The position numbers and the translations under genes are program-made. Shown here piece by piece: positions 7,547-14,505 of a stretch of 26,612 nt of DNA; position 1 is the stretch's first letter, and each line of letters opens with the position of its first letter. The notes beneath the pieces were generated by a model, which ran no database searches, was not told where the DNA came from, and saw only the letters and a list, made by a program, of their open reading frames with translations. This stretch comes from Caulobacteraceae bacterium (GTDB lineage Bacteria; Pseudomonadota; Alphaproteobacteria; Caulobacterales; Caulobacteraceae): NCBI GenBank assembly GCA_004144935.1, contig SDZP01000033.1, positions 1-26,612 of the forward strand, in the 5' to 3' direction.

Positions 7547-8131
7547 CTAGCCCTCGATCACGTAATGGATCGGCTTGAAGCTGTAGTTGTTCGACTGCAG
7601 GGCCGAACAGGCGGTCAGGGCCACCACCAGGTCCATCTCCGCTTCCAGCAGGATGTGGTCCCCGGCCTTGCTCAGCGGCGGCTCGACCTTCAACTCCGAG
7701 GTCGCCGGGTCGACGGTGACGTTCATGAAGATGTTGAACGCCGTCGGGATCTGGTCGGGCGTCACGCCATAGGGCTCCAGCGCTTCGGCCAGGTTGCCGA
7801 AACAGCCCCGGTGCGGCTGCTCGTCGCCGTAGATGATCCGGAAGGTGTCCTTCGAACAGGGCGTCAGCAGGAAGTCGTGCCGGCCGACCGTGTCCTCGAC
7901 GATGCGCAGCATGACGTTGCTGCGGTTGGAATAGAGGGGGTCGCCGGTCGTCAGGTAGAGCTTGGAGGCATAGTCCAGGCTGCGGCCCGAACTGATCACC
8001 TCGGCCACGTCGTCGGCCTTGAAGGCCAGCATGTCGGACACCTGCTCGCCCTGCGGATCGATGACCCGCAGCCGCTGGCCGGCGTTCAGCCGGAAGGCGG
8101 CGCCGCTGCGGGGCGGGATCTCAATTGTCAT
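7547..8131 (-). CDS. DUF1989 (urea carboxylase-associated / carboxyguanidine deiminase-like) protein
   Basis: A 194-residue protein with hallmark segments of DUF1989: GEQVSDMLAF (28-37), the Cys/His region LLTPCSKDTF and YGDEQPHRGCFGN (Cys92, His107, Cys110, plausible metal ligands), FNIFMNV and the near-C-terminal SKAGDHILLEAEMDLVVALT. Characterised relatives include the subunits of carboxyguanidine deiminase (CgdAB), which work with guanidine (formerly urea) carboxylase. No carboxylase, allophanate hydrolase or second subunit lies here, so a different substrate is likely. The start at 8131 has AAGGG upstream and overlaps the end of the preceding gene by 11 bases, indicating translational coupling in a three-gene operon. 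Confidence 0.85.
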   Translation of the reverse strand: MTIEIPPRSGAAFRLNAGQRLRVIDPQGEQVSDMLAFKADDVAEVISSGRSLDYASKLYLTTGDPLYSNRSNVMLRIVEDTVGRHDFLLTPCSKDTFRIIYGDEQPHRGCFGNLAEALEPYGVTPDQIPTAFNIFMNVTVDPATSELKVEPPLSKAGDHILLEAEMDLVVALTACSALQSNNYSFKPIHYVIEG

Positions 8132-8831
8132 TGGCGTTGCCCTTGAAGGGACAGCCAAGCGGCGGCGGCGACTTGAACGGCGGAGCCCAGCGCGGACCCA
8201 CCTGACGACCGCTGTACTGGCGGGCCGCCGAGATCTCGCCATGACCGGCCAGCATCGGATTGGTCGAGCCGGCGATGGCCACGTCGCGCTTGAGGATCGA
8301 GGACTTCAGCTTTTCGTATCGGCCCTGTTCGCGCAGTGTCTCGAACTGGCCGTGCGGGTTGAAGACGATGGCCGGTCGCTCGAACCGGCGGGCGGGACGG
8401 CTGGCCCCGGGGTGCAGGCCGACCACGAAGAAGGCCTCTTCACCGAAGCTCATGGCGAAGTGCGGGCTGGCGACGTCGTCGCTGACGCGCGGGTCGTGCA
8501 GATAGCCGTTGAAGGCGTCCTTGTCGGCCAGCGACTGCAGCCGTTGCCACAAGGCCTCTTCGAACGCCGCCTCCTCCATCTGGTCAGGCTGGTGAAAGAC
8601 CACTGCCAGGCTCTGGAACGGATGCGGGTCGGCCTTGTAGCGCTTGGCGAAGCGGGTCACGGCCGAGAAGATGGTGGTGTCGTCCCAGGCCGAACGCACG
8701 TCGCGCGCCTCGATGATCTCCATCTCGGCCCGGGCCAGCGCCGATTTGGCGCCGACGCAGGGAAACGACGAATCTTCCAGGAAGGCGGCGAAACGCTCGC
8801 CCAACCCCGGTTCCATGTTCAGTTCACCCAT
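8121..8831 (-). CDS. YqcI/YcgG family protein (GntA/RohS-like heme-dependent N-oxygenase family)
   Basis: A 236-residue protein with family signatures FPCVGAKSAL (23-32), GLHPGASRPARRF (138-150), VFNPHGQFETLR (156-167), STNPML and ARQYSGR (203-209). Characterised family members, as I recall them, are heme-dependent N-oxygenases acting on amino- or guanidino-type nitrogen: RohS in azomycin biosynthesis and GntA in guanitoxin biosynthesis. The C-terminal Trp-x-Cys-Pro-Phe signature I expect reads WAPPF here, with a GCPF only at 226-229, so the end is divergent. It overlaps its upstream neighbour by 8 bases and its downstream neighbour by 11, giving a tight operon. The substrate is unknown; a guanidino or amino compound is inferred from family and context. 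Confidence 0.8.
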   Translation of the reverse strand: MGELNMEPGLGERFAAFLEDSSFPCVGAKSALARAEMEIIEARDVRSAWDDTTIFSAVTRFAKRYKADPHPFQSLAVVFHQPDQMEEAAFEEALWQRLQSLADKDAFNGYLHDPRVSDDVASPHFAMSFGEEAFFVVGLHPGASRPARRFERPAIVFNPHGQFETLREQGRYEKLKSSILKRDVAIAGSTNPMLAGHGEISAARQYSGRQVGPRWAPPFKSPPPLGCPFKGNANDN

Positions 8832-9813
8832 GCCCCATCAACCTCTTGAGGGCCGCCGACAACCGGCCCATCGAACGGATCTTGTCGACCCAGGAGAGGG
8901 CGATAAGCGGGCCAAGGTCGGTTTTGTTCACGTCGACGATGTAGATTCTTCCGTCGTGGCGATCGCGCAGGATGTCCAGTCCGCCCCAATCGGCCCCCAT
9001 GCGGGCGTTGAATTGCGTGATCAGGGCCAGTTCGCGCGGACTGAAGACCTCGCCCGGCGAATGCAGGGTAGCGCGGCGGTTCTGGATGGCAAAGCGGCGC
9101 CCGGCCGGCTTGACCTTGATCCAGACCAGCACCGGCATCCCCCCGGCGCAGGGGGTGCGCAGGTCGCGGCAGGCGCCGGTCCGGTCCGCGGTGTCGACCA
9201 GCTTCTGGTAGACGCAGCCGGGCCTCGGGCTGAGCGGCCCGTGGACGATGCGGCCGTCATGGACGCCGTTCTTCTCGGACTTCTCGACGATGGGCCCGGC
9301 GGTGATCATCGGATCGACGCTGAGCGGATAACCGAACACCGCCTCGAAGACCGCCGCGACATGGCTCTTGGAGACGTCGGCGCAGCCGTAGTTGAGGCCG
9401 CGCAAGGGACCGGCGCTTTCCGGAACCCCGATGGTCACATCGTCGAAGTAGAAGGCGGCGGTCGCCGCCTGCGGCGTCCGGGCGACATCGATCCCGGCCC
9501 ACATCGCGGCGGCGCGGATCAGGTACCAGGGGCGGGGGGTCTCCGGCGCGAACCAGATCGCCAGCGGACGATCCCGGGTCAGCCGGGCCAGGAGGGCCAC
9601 GGGCCAAAGGACGGCCAGCCAAACGGCCCAGGCCGCGATCTCGGCGACGACATCGCCGTTCGGTGTCAGCCGGATGCCGGTCTTGCGGATCTCGAGCCGC
9701 CCGTCCTTCCAGGCGAAGTCGGAAAGCCATGGCGGAGCGCGGCCGTTCGTCGGAGCATCGAGGTGAGCGACCATGGCATGCCCAATGGCGGAGCCGGACC
9801 GAAGTTCCGCCAT
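8824..9813 (-). CDS. ATP-grasp-like protein of unknown substrate
   Basis: A 329-residue protein whose C-terminal half resembles an ATP-grasp enzyme: a GPIVEKSEKNGVHDG lid region (173-187), YQKLV (202-206), and metal-site strands GADWGGLDILRD (273-284) and IYIVDVNKT (290-298) with Asp280, Asp294 and Asn296. Ligases of this fold join a carboxylate to an amine or thiol at the cost of ATP. A hydrophobic stretch at about 56-78 could be a membrane-associated helix. The start at 9813 is used, with Met at 9774 an alternative; neither has a strong ribosome site. It is the first gene of an overlapping trio and may supply or activate the substrate of the oxygenase. Assignment is by motif only. Confidence 0.6.
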   Translation of the reverse strand: MAELRSGSAIGHAMVAHLDAPTNGRAPPWLSDFAWKDGRLEIRKTGIRLTPNGDVVAEIAAWAVWLAVLWPVALLARLTRDRPLAIWFAPETPRPWYLIRAAAMWAGIDVARTPQAATAAFYFDDVTIGVPESAGPLRGLNYGCADVSKSHVAAVFEAVFGYPLSVDPMITAGPIVEKSEKNGVHDGRIVHGPLSPRPGCVYQKLVDTADRTGACRDLRTPCAGGMPVLVWIKVKPAGRRFAIQNRRATLHSPGEVFSPRELALITQFNARMGADWGGLDILRDRHDGRIYIVDVNKTDLGPLIALSWVDKIRSMGRLSAALKRLMGHG

Positions 9814-9886
9814 GGAGGGTGCGCCTGTTGACGACGCGCGGCAAGTCGGACGGAGCGGACCGGGGCGCCGGGGCGTTCAACGACCC

Positions 9887-10213
9887 ATGACCTCCATCCT
9901 GCTCGCCCTCATGCTGGCCGCCAGCCCTGACATCTCGGCGGCCATCGGCGCCACCATCGTCTCCACCCATCCGGACGGGCGGCAGGCGACGCTGAGGCTC
10001 AAGGCCGATCACAGCTACAGCGCCGTCGGCCGCAAGGGCCAGCGCTCCGGCGGAAGCTGGACGCTCAAGGCCGGCAAGCTCTGCCTAAGCCAGAAGGCGC
10101 CCTATCCGGGGCCGTTTCCGGTGTGCAAGCCGATCCCGGCCGTGAAGGCCGGCGAGACCTGGAAGGACACCGCGTTCAACGGCGACAAGGTGACCAACCG
10201 GATCGTGCGGTAG
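9887..10213 (+). CDS. Small secreted protein of unknown function
   Basis: A 108-residue protein with an N-terminal hydrophobic signal-like segment (TSILLALMLAAS) and a mature part of alternating strands (ATLRLKADHSYSAVGRKG, GGSWTLKAGKLCLSQKA). Two cysteines (LCLSQ and FPVCKP) could form a disulfide in the periplasm. The pattern, with a glycine-rich turn and beta strands, suggests a small beta-sandwich, but I do not recognise a named family. It is divergent from the ATP-grasp gene across 73 bases and convergent with the monooxygenase gene. The ribosome site is weak, so the exact start is uncertain. Confidence 0.65.
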   Translation: MTSILLALMLAASPDISAAIGATIVSTHPDGRQATLRLKADHSYSAVGRKGQRSGGSWTLKAGKLCLSQKAPYPGPFPVCKPIPAVKAGETWKDTAFNGDKVTNRIVR

Positions 10214-10234
10214 GGACCCATCGCCAGCCCCACA

Positions 10235-10270
10235 CTCCGATCATGCTCGCGAATGCGGGCATGATCGGAG
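10235..10270. terminator. Hairpin between convergent genes (bidirectional terminator candidate)
   Basis: CTCCGATCATGC (10235-10246) and its exact complement GCATGATCGGAG (10259-10270) form a 12-bp stem with a 12-base loop. It lies between the stops of the small secreted protein (10213) and the monooxygenase (10299), where a shared terminator would be expected. No T-tract follows on either strand. Confidence 0.5.
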
Positions 10271-10298
10271 ATGAGGAAGAGCGGAGCGGCGCGGAGCC

Positions 10299-12107
10299 TC
10301 AGGTCAGGCTGAGGCCCTTCAGTTCCCCGTCCTTGCGCCAGTCCTCGATCAGCGAGATGAACGCCATCGATCCCTTGCCGTACGGCCCGTTGCGCGCCGC
10401 CAGGGCGCTCGGCTGGCCTTCATTGTTGTAGTAGCCGGGCGTGCATTCCTCGGCGAACTTCTGGCGCTGGATGGCGCTGTCGATCACTTCCTGCACCCAG
10501 GCGTCCTCGGCCGCCTGCTGGGCCTCGACGACGGTCGCCTGGCGGGCATGGGCCTCGCTGATGATGTAGGCGGCGTGCTTGGACTGCTCGTTCAGCATGT
10601 GCGGGTAGTTTGCGGTGAAGCCCGACTGGCTGTTGGCGAAGATGTAGCAGTTGGGGAAGCCGACCGAATGCATGCCGTGCAGGGTCGAGACCCCGTCGGC
10701 CCATTTCTGGCTGAGGGTCACTCCGTCCTTGCCGGTCACTTCATAGCCGGCGCGGCGGGCGTAGGAGGTGCCGACCTCGAAGCCGGTGCCGTAGATCAGG
10801 CAGTCGAGCTCGTACTCGACCCCGTTCACGACCACGCCCTTCTCGGTGATCCGGTCGACGCCTTTGCCGTCGGTGTCGATCAGGTGGACGTTGGGGCGGT
10901 TGAAGGTGTCCAGATACTCGTCGTGGAAGCAGGGGCGCTTGCAGAACTGGTTGTACCAGGGCTTCAGCGCCTCGGCCTTCTGCTTGTCGGCCACCACCTG
11001 GTCGACGCGGGCGCGGATCGATTCCATCTTCTGGAAGTCGGCCAGCTGCAGCAGCTCCATCGGATCGCCCGGACCCATCTCTCCCTTGGCGGCGCGGCGG
11101 GCGGCGGCAAGGCCGAGGTTGCGGATGATGTCGGTCCAGCCGTCGTTGACCAGATCTTCCTTCTGCCAGCCGCCGCTGACCAGGACGTTGAAGTTGTCCA
11201 TCCGCGCCTGCTGCCAGCCGGGCTCCAGGCTGGCCGCCCATTCGGGATCGGTCGGCTTGTTGTTGCGCACGTCGATGGAGGAGGGGGTGCGCTGGAAGAC
11301 GAACAGCTCCTTGGCGTGGGCCCCCAGGTGCGGCACGCACTGGACGCTGGTGGCCCCGGTGCCGATGATCCCGACCCGCTTGTCCGCCAGGCCCGTCAGC
11401 CCGCCCATCGGGCTGCCGCCGGTGTAGTCATAGTCCCAGCGGCTGGTGTGGAAGGTGTGGCCCTTGAAGCTGTCGACGCCGGGAATGCCGGGGAGCTTGG
11501 GGCGATGCAGGGGGCCGTTGGCCATGATCACATGGCGGGCCTTCATGGCATCGCCGCGGTTGGTGCGGATGATCCAGCGCTTGGCGTCCTCATCCCATTC
11601 CATGTCCTTGACCTCGGTCTGGAACAGGGCGTCGCGGTAGAGGTCGAAGTGGCGGGCGATGCGCTGGCAGTAGTCGAGGATTTCCGGCGCGCGGGTGTAC
11701 TTCTCGACCGGCATGTAGCCGACCTCTTCCAGCAGCGGCAGGTAGACATAGCTCTCGATGTCGCAGGCCGCGCCGGGATAGCGATTCCAGTACCAGGTGC
11801 CCCCGAAGTCGCCGCCCTTCTCGATCATCCGAACATCGTCGATGCCGGCCTCGCGCAGCCGGGCGCCGGCCAGCAGGCCGCCGAAGCCGCCGCCGATGAC
11901 CACCACCTCGACCTCGTCGGCCAGCGGCTCCCGGGTGAAGCCCGGCTTCACATAGGGGTCTTCCAGGTAGCGGCTGTAGTCGCCGGCGATCTCGACATAC
12001 TGCTGGTTGCCGTCGGCCCGCAGGCGCTTGTCACGCTCGGCGCGGTACTTTGCGCGCAGGGCGGCGGGATCGATGTCTTTGAACAGAGCTTCGGCGGAGT
12101 CGGCCAT
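10299..12107 (-). CDS. Baeyer-Villiger-type flavin-containing monooxygenase
   Basis: A 602-residue class B flavoprotein monooxygenase. The N-terminal extension of about 65 residues is followed by the FAD site GGGFGG (72-77), GGTWYWNRYPG (102-112), the Baeyer-Villiger fingerprint FKGHTFHTSRWD (214-225, where many members have W-P after the histidine) and the NADPH site GTGATS (249-254). Such enzymes insert one oxygen next to a ketone, giving an ester or lactone; cyclohexanone, cyclopentadecanone, phenylacetone and steroid monooxygenases share this layout and length. The short-chain dehydrogenase lies 67 bases upstream on the same strand, fitting an alcohol-to-ketone-to-ester route. AGGAAC precedes the start. 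The substrate cannot be read from sequence. Confidence 0.92.
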   Translation of the reverse strand: MADSAEALFKDIDPAALRAKYRAERDKRLRADGNQQYVEIAGDYSRYLEDPYVKPGFTREPLADEVEVVVIGGGFGGLLAGARLREAGIDDVRMIEKGGDFGGTWYWNRYPGAACDIESYVYLPLLEEVGYMPVEKYTRAPEILDYCQRIARHFDLYRDALFQTEVKDMEWDEDAKRWIIRTNRGDAMKARHVIMANGPLHRPKLPGIPGVDSFKGHTFHTSRWDYDYTGGSPMGGLTGLADKRVGIIGTGATSVQCVPHLGAHAKELFVFQRTPSSIDVRNNKPTDPEWAASLEPGWQQARMDNFNVLVSGGWQKEDLVNDGWTDIIRNLGLAAARRAAKGEMGPGDPMELLQLADFQKMESIRARVDQVVADKQKAEALKPWYNQFCKRPCFHDEYLDTFNRPNVHLIDTDGKGVDRITEKGVVVNGVEYELDCLIYGTGFEVGTSYARRAGYEVTGKDGVTLSQKWADGVSTLHGMHSVGFPNCYIFANSQSGFTANYPHMLNEQSKHAAYIISEAHARQATVVEAQQAAEDAWVQEVIDSAIQRQKFAEECTPGYYNNEGQPSALAARNGPYGKGSMAFISLIEDWRKDGELKGLSLT

Positions 12108-12174
12108 CTGGAGAGGTTCCTGGATGTTTCGCTTATGGTTTTGACGGAGTGTCGATGTTTGCCGCTGGGTCAGG

Positions 12175-13044
12175 TCAAGCGTCGGATCTGCTGAGCTCGG
12201 CCGCGCCGGCCCAGAGCTTCTCCCGCTCCTTGAGCCGCCGGGCCTGTTCTTCCGGGTCCCAGCTGGAGCGCGGGCCGACCAGCATGCCGCCATCGACCAC
12301 GAGATGGGTTCCGGTCACGAAGCCGCTGGCGGGGCCGGCCAGGTAGAGGGCCGCCTGGGCGATGTCATCCGCCTCGCCGGGCCGCTGGATCGGCTGGGCC
12401 ATGTGGGCCCCGCTGCGCATCGTCAGCTGCACGGCGCTCTTGATCTGGCTGGGCATGTCGCCCGGGGTGAAGATGTTGGTCAGGATGAAGCCCGGGCAGA
12501 TGGCGTTGACCCGGATGCTGTATTTGGAAAGCTCGGCCGCGGCGCATTTGCTGAGATGCAGCACCCCGGCCTTGGCCGCCGAATAGGCGATGGGGCCCAT
12601 GCCGGCCGACAGGGCCGCGACGCTGGCGGTGTTGACGATCGCCCCGCCGCCGCGCGCCTTCATGTGCGGGATTGCGTAGCGCATGCCCAGCGCCACCGAG
12701 CGCAGCAGCAGGTTTTGGCTGTAGTCCCACAGCTCGCCGGTCATCTCCTCGAGAGACGTGGGCGAGCCGCCGGCGCCGGCGTTGTTGAACAGGATGTCGA
12801 GGCCGCCGAAGGTCTGGCTGGCGACCTCCATGGTCACCGCGATGTCGTCCTCGCTCATCACGTCGCAGGTCTGGAAGACGACCTGGCCCGGGAAGGCGGC
12901 CTCCAGCAAGCGGCCGCCGGCCTCGTCGATATCGGCGGCCAGCACCTTGGCGCCGGCCTCGACGAACCGCTCGACGCTGGCCCGTCCGATGCCCGAGGCG
13001 GCCCCGGTGATCACCGCGACCTTGCCGTCCAGACTGATGCTCAT
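12175..13044 (-). CDS. Short-chain dehydrogenase/reductase (NAD-type)
   Basis: A 289-residue classical SDR. The nucleotide-binding motif TGAASGIG (13-20), NNAG (87-90) and the catalytic Ser141, Tyr154 and Lys158 (YSAAK) are intact. Asp39 after the second strand (AADID) favours NAD over NADP. A charged C-terminal extension of about 30 residues (WDPEEQARRLKEREKLW) goes beyond the usual VVDGG end. The start at 13044 is chosen over 13071 because AAGGGAG lies correctly upstream. It probably oxidises an alcohol to the ketone used by the downstream monooxygenase. A good sigma-70-like promoter sits 23-50 bases upstream. Confidence 0.92.
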   Translation of the reverse strand: MSISLDGKVAVITGAASGIGRASVERFVEAGAKVLAADIDEAGGRLLEAAFPGQVVFQTCDVMSEDDIAVTMEVASQTFGGLDILFNNAGAGGSPTSLEEMTGELWDYSQNLLLRSVALGMRYAIPHMKARGGGAIVNTASVAALSAGMGPIAYSAAKAGVLHLSKCAAAELSKYSIRVNAICPGFILTNIFTPGDMPSQIKSAVQLTMRSGAHMAQPIQRPGEADDIAQAALYLAGPASGFVTGTHLVVDGGMLVGPRSSWDPEEQARRLKEREKLWAGAAELSRSDA

Positions 13045-13066
13045 GGCGTATCGCTCCCTTGCCCCG

Positions 13067-13094
13067 ATCATACAGAGGCTCCGGAAACCGACAA
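13067..13094 (-). promoter_or_regulatory. Sigma-70-like promoter for the SDR-monooxygenase pair
   Basis: On the minus strand, TTGTCG (13089-13094) and TATGAT (13067-13072) are separated by 16 bases and sit just upstream of the SDR start at 13044. Immediately beyond the -35, TTCGA-AAAA-TCGAA (13103-13116) is a dyad in an AT-rich patch that could be an operator, for instance for the neighbouring TetR protein. Both roles are inferred from sequence pattern. Confidence 0.5.
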
Positions 13095-13162
13095 ACCCGA
13101 AATTCGAAAAATCGAAAATGTCGCGGCTACGGGCGCTGAAAGGCCGTTCTCGCGATAGGAAT

Positions 13163-14410
13163 CTAGGGGGCGAGCAGGCCGGTCATGGCCGGCCGGGCGT
13201 AGACGTCGGTCATCAGTTCGGGGGTCAGGCCATCGGTCCAGGCGATCAGGTCGGCGGCGGCGTTGACCGCGGCGCTGACCATCTGGGCGCCGAGGAAGGG
13301 GTCCACCGGCCGGATCGAGCCGTCCGCCGCCCCGTCGGCGATCATCGAGGCGAAACGCTGGCTGACCCGGTCGGACCGCCACACGGCGCTGGCCCGCATC
13401 GCCTCGGGCAGGGCCTGCAGAGCCGAGAACCGCAGCAGCAGGCCGTCGGGCTCGGCCTGCCTGGCCACCAGCGCCGCGACGCTGCTGGACAGCGCGCTCC
13501 ACTGGTCCGGCGCGGCGGCCAGGGCCGCCTCCTGGGTGGCGCGGATAACCTCGAAGGTGCGGTCGAAGCAGGCGACGACGATGTCGTCCTTGGCTTCCAT
13601 GTGATGGTAGAAGCTGCCCTTGGTCAGGTTCAGCCGCGCGGCGATGCTGCTGACCGAGGCCCCGCGATAGCTGCGCTCGTTGATCAGCGGCGTCGCCGCC
13701 CGTAGGAAGGTCTCGCTGGCCGCGTCGCCCCCGCCGGCGGCTATGGGACGCGGGGCGATGGCCAGGGGCGTGGGGGCAAAGGTCCGGCCGGGCGCCGCCA
13801 GTCCCTTGCACAGGATGTCGAACATGCGCGCCCGCAAGCGGGGGAAGTCCTCGACGTCGTAGCGCGACAGCCAGGCCGACGACCAGTAGAGCTGCTCCAG
13901 CAGCATGTGGGCCCGCGCCGCCCGCGCCAGCCGGTCGAGATGGAAATAGCCCGGCGCGGCGAACAGCGCCTGCACCTTGTCGAACAGGGCGCGGTAGGCT
14001 TCGGCCACCGGCGCGCGGTGCTCGTCGCTGAGCGCCCGCACGTCGCTGAAGATGGTCATCGGCGGCTCGGCCCGGCTGCGCACCCGGGTCTGCAGCGCCA
14101 GATGCTCGTCCAGCAGGGCGCCGATGCGGCCGGCCAGCTCGCTCTCGCGTCCGGCCGCCTCGACCATGGCGTCCAGCCGGCGCAGGCCATGCAGGAAGCA
14201 GTCGACCGCCAACAGTTCCTTTCGCCGATAGTAGTAGGTGATGCTGGTGGTGGTCAGCTCGACCTTGGCCCCGACGTCGGCCAGGGTCATGCCCTTGAGG
14301 CCCTCCTTGTTGAGCACCTCAATGGCGGCGGCCAGCACCGCCTCCTTCCGCCGCTCGAAGCGGGCGGTGGCGGGCCTGGGCGGGGCGGCGATGTCGGCGG
14401 AGTCGGACAT
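13163..14410 (-). CDS. Tandem TetR-type regulator (two TetR modules in one chain)
   Basis: At 415 residues this is twice the normal TetR length. The first TetR DNA-binding domain spans about 20-70 (TLADVGAKVELTTTSITYYY, then RRKELL), followed by a ligand-binding-like helical region. A Pro/Ala-rich linker (about 208-228) leads to a second TetR DNA-binding domain at about 230-280 (SVSSIAARLNLTKGSFYHHM, then KDDIV) with its own C-terminal helical region. The two helix-turn-helix segments are distinct, so this is a fusion or old duplication and not a local repeat. It lies 118 bases upstream of the SDR/monooxygenase pair on the same strand and probably regulates it or the GMC gene. The ribosome site is weak. 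Confidence 0.88.
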   Translation of the reverse strand: MSDSADIAAPPRPATARFERRKEAVLAAAIEVLNKEGLKGMTLADVGAKVELTTTSITYYYRRKELLAVDCFLHGLRRLDAMVEAAGRESELAGRIGALLDEHLALQTRVRSRAEPPMTIFSDVRALSDEHRAPVAEAYRALFDKVQALFAAPGYFHLDRLARAARAHMLLEQLYWSSAWLSRYDVEDFPRLRARMFDILCKGLAAPGRTFAPTPLAIAPRPIAAGGGDAASETFLRAATPLINERSYRGASVSSIAARLNLTKGSFYHHMEAKDDIVVACFDRTFEVIRATQEAALAAAPDQWSALSSSVAALVARQAEPDGLLLRFSALQALPEAMRASAVWRSDRVSQRFASMIADGAADGSIRPVDPFLGAQMVSAAVNAAADLIAWTDGLTPELMTDVYARPAMTGLLAP

Positions 14411-14470
14411 AGGGAATGCTTAGACGATCCGTGTCCGTCAGGCCATTGGGCCGGCCGTCGCACCAGCGAT

Positions 14471-14494
14471 CCTTCTCCCTCCTGGGGGAGAAGG
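14471..14494. repeat. Solo hairpin arm of the CTTCTCCC repeat family
   Basis: CCTTCTCCC (14471-14479) and GGGAGAAGG (14486-14494) form a 9-bp stem with a 6-base loop, located 12 bases after the GMC gene's stop. It matches a single arm of the elements at 1727-1880 and 26427-26589, so it is either a degenerate copy or a terminator derived from one. Confidence 0.6.
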
Positions 14495-14505
14495 AAATCG
14501 TTGCT

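Noticed and set aside
7547..8131. Guanidine/urea carboxylase operon
   Set aside because: DUF1989 normally appears there in two subunits next to a biotin carboxylase and allophanate hydrolase, none of which is in the window.
8121..9813. Complete guanitoxin or azomycin pathway
   Set aside because: Only a relative of the N-oxygenase is present. The PLP enzymes, hydroxylases and methyltransferase or kinase partners are missing.
10548..12194. 548-residue plus-strand frame opposite the monooxygenase
   Set aside because: Composition is Val/Ala/Gly/Asp-rich with no motif, while the minus strand has all the flavin and NADPH signatures.
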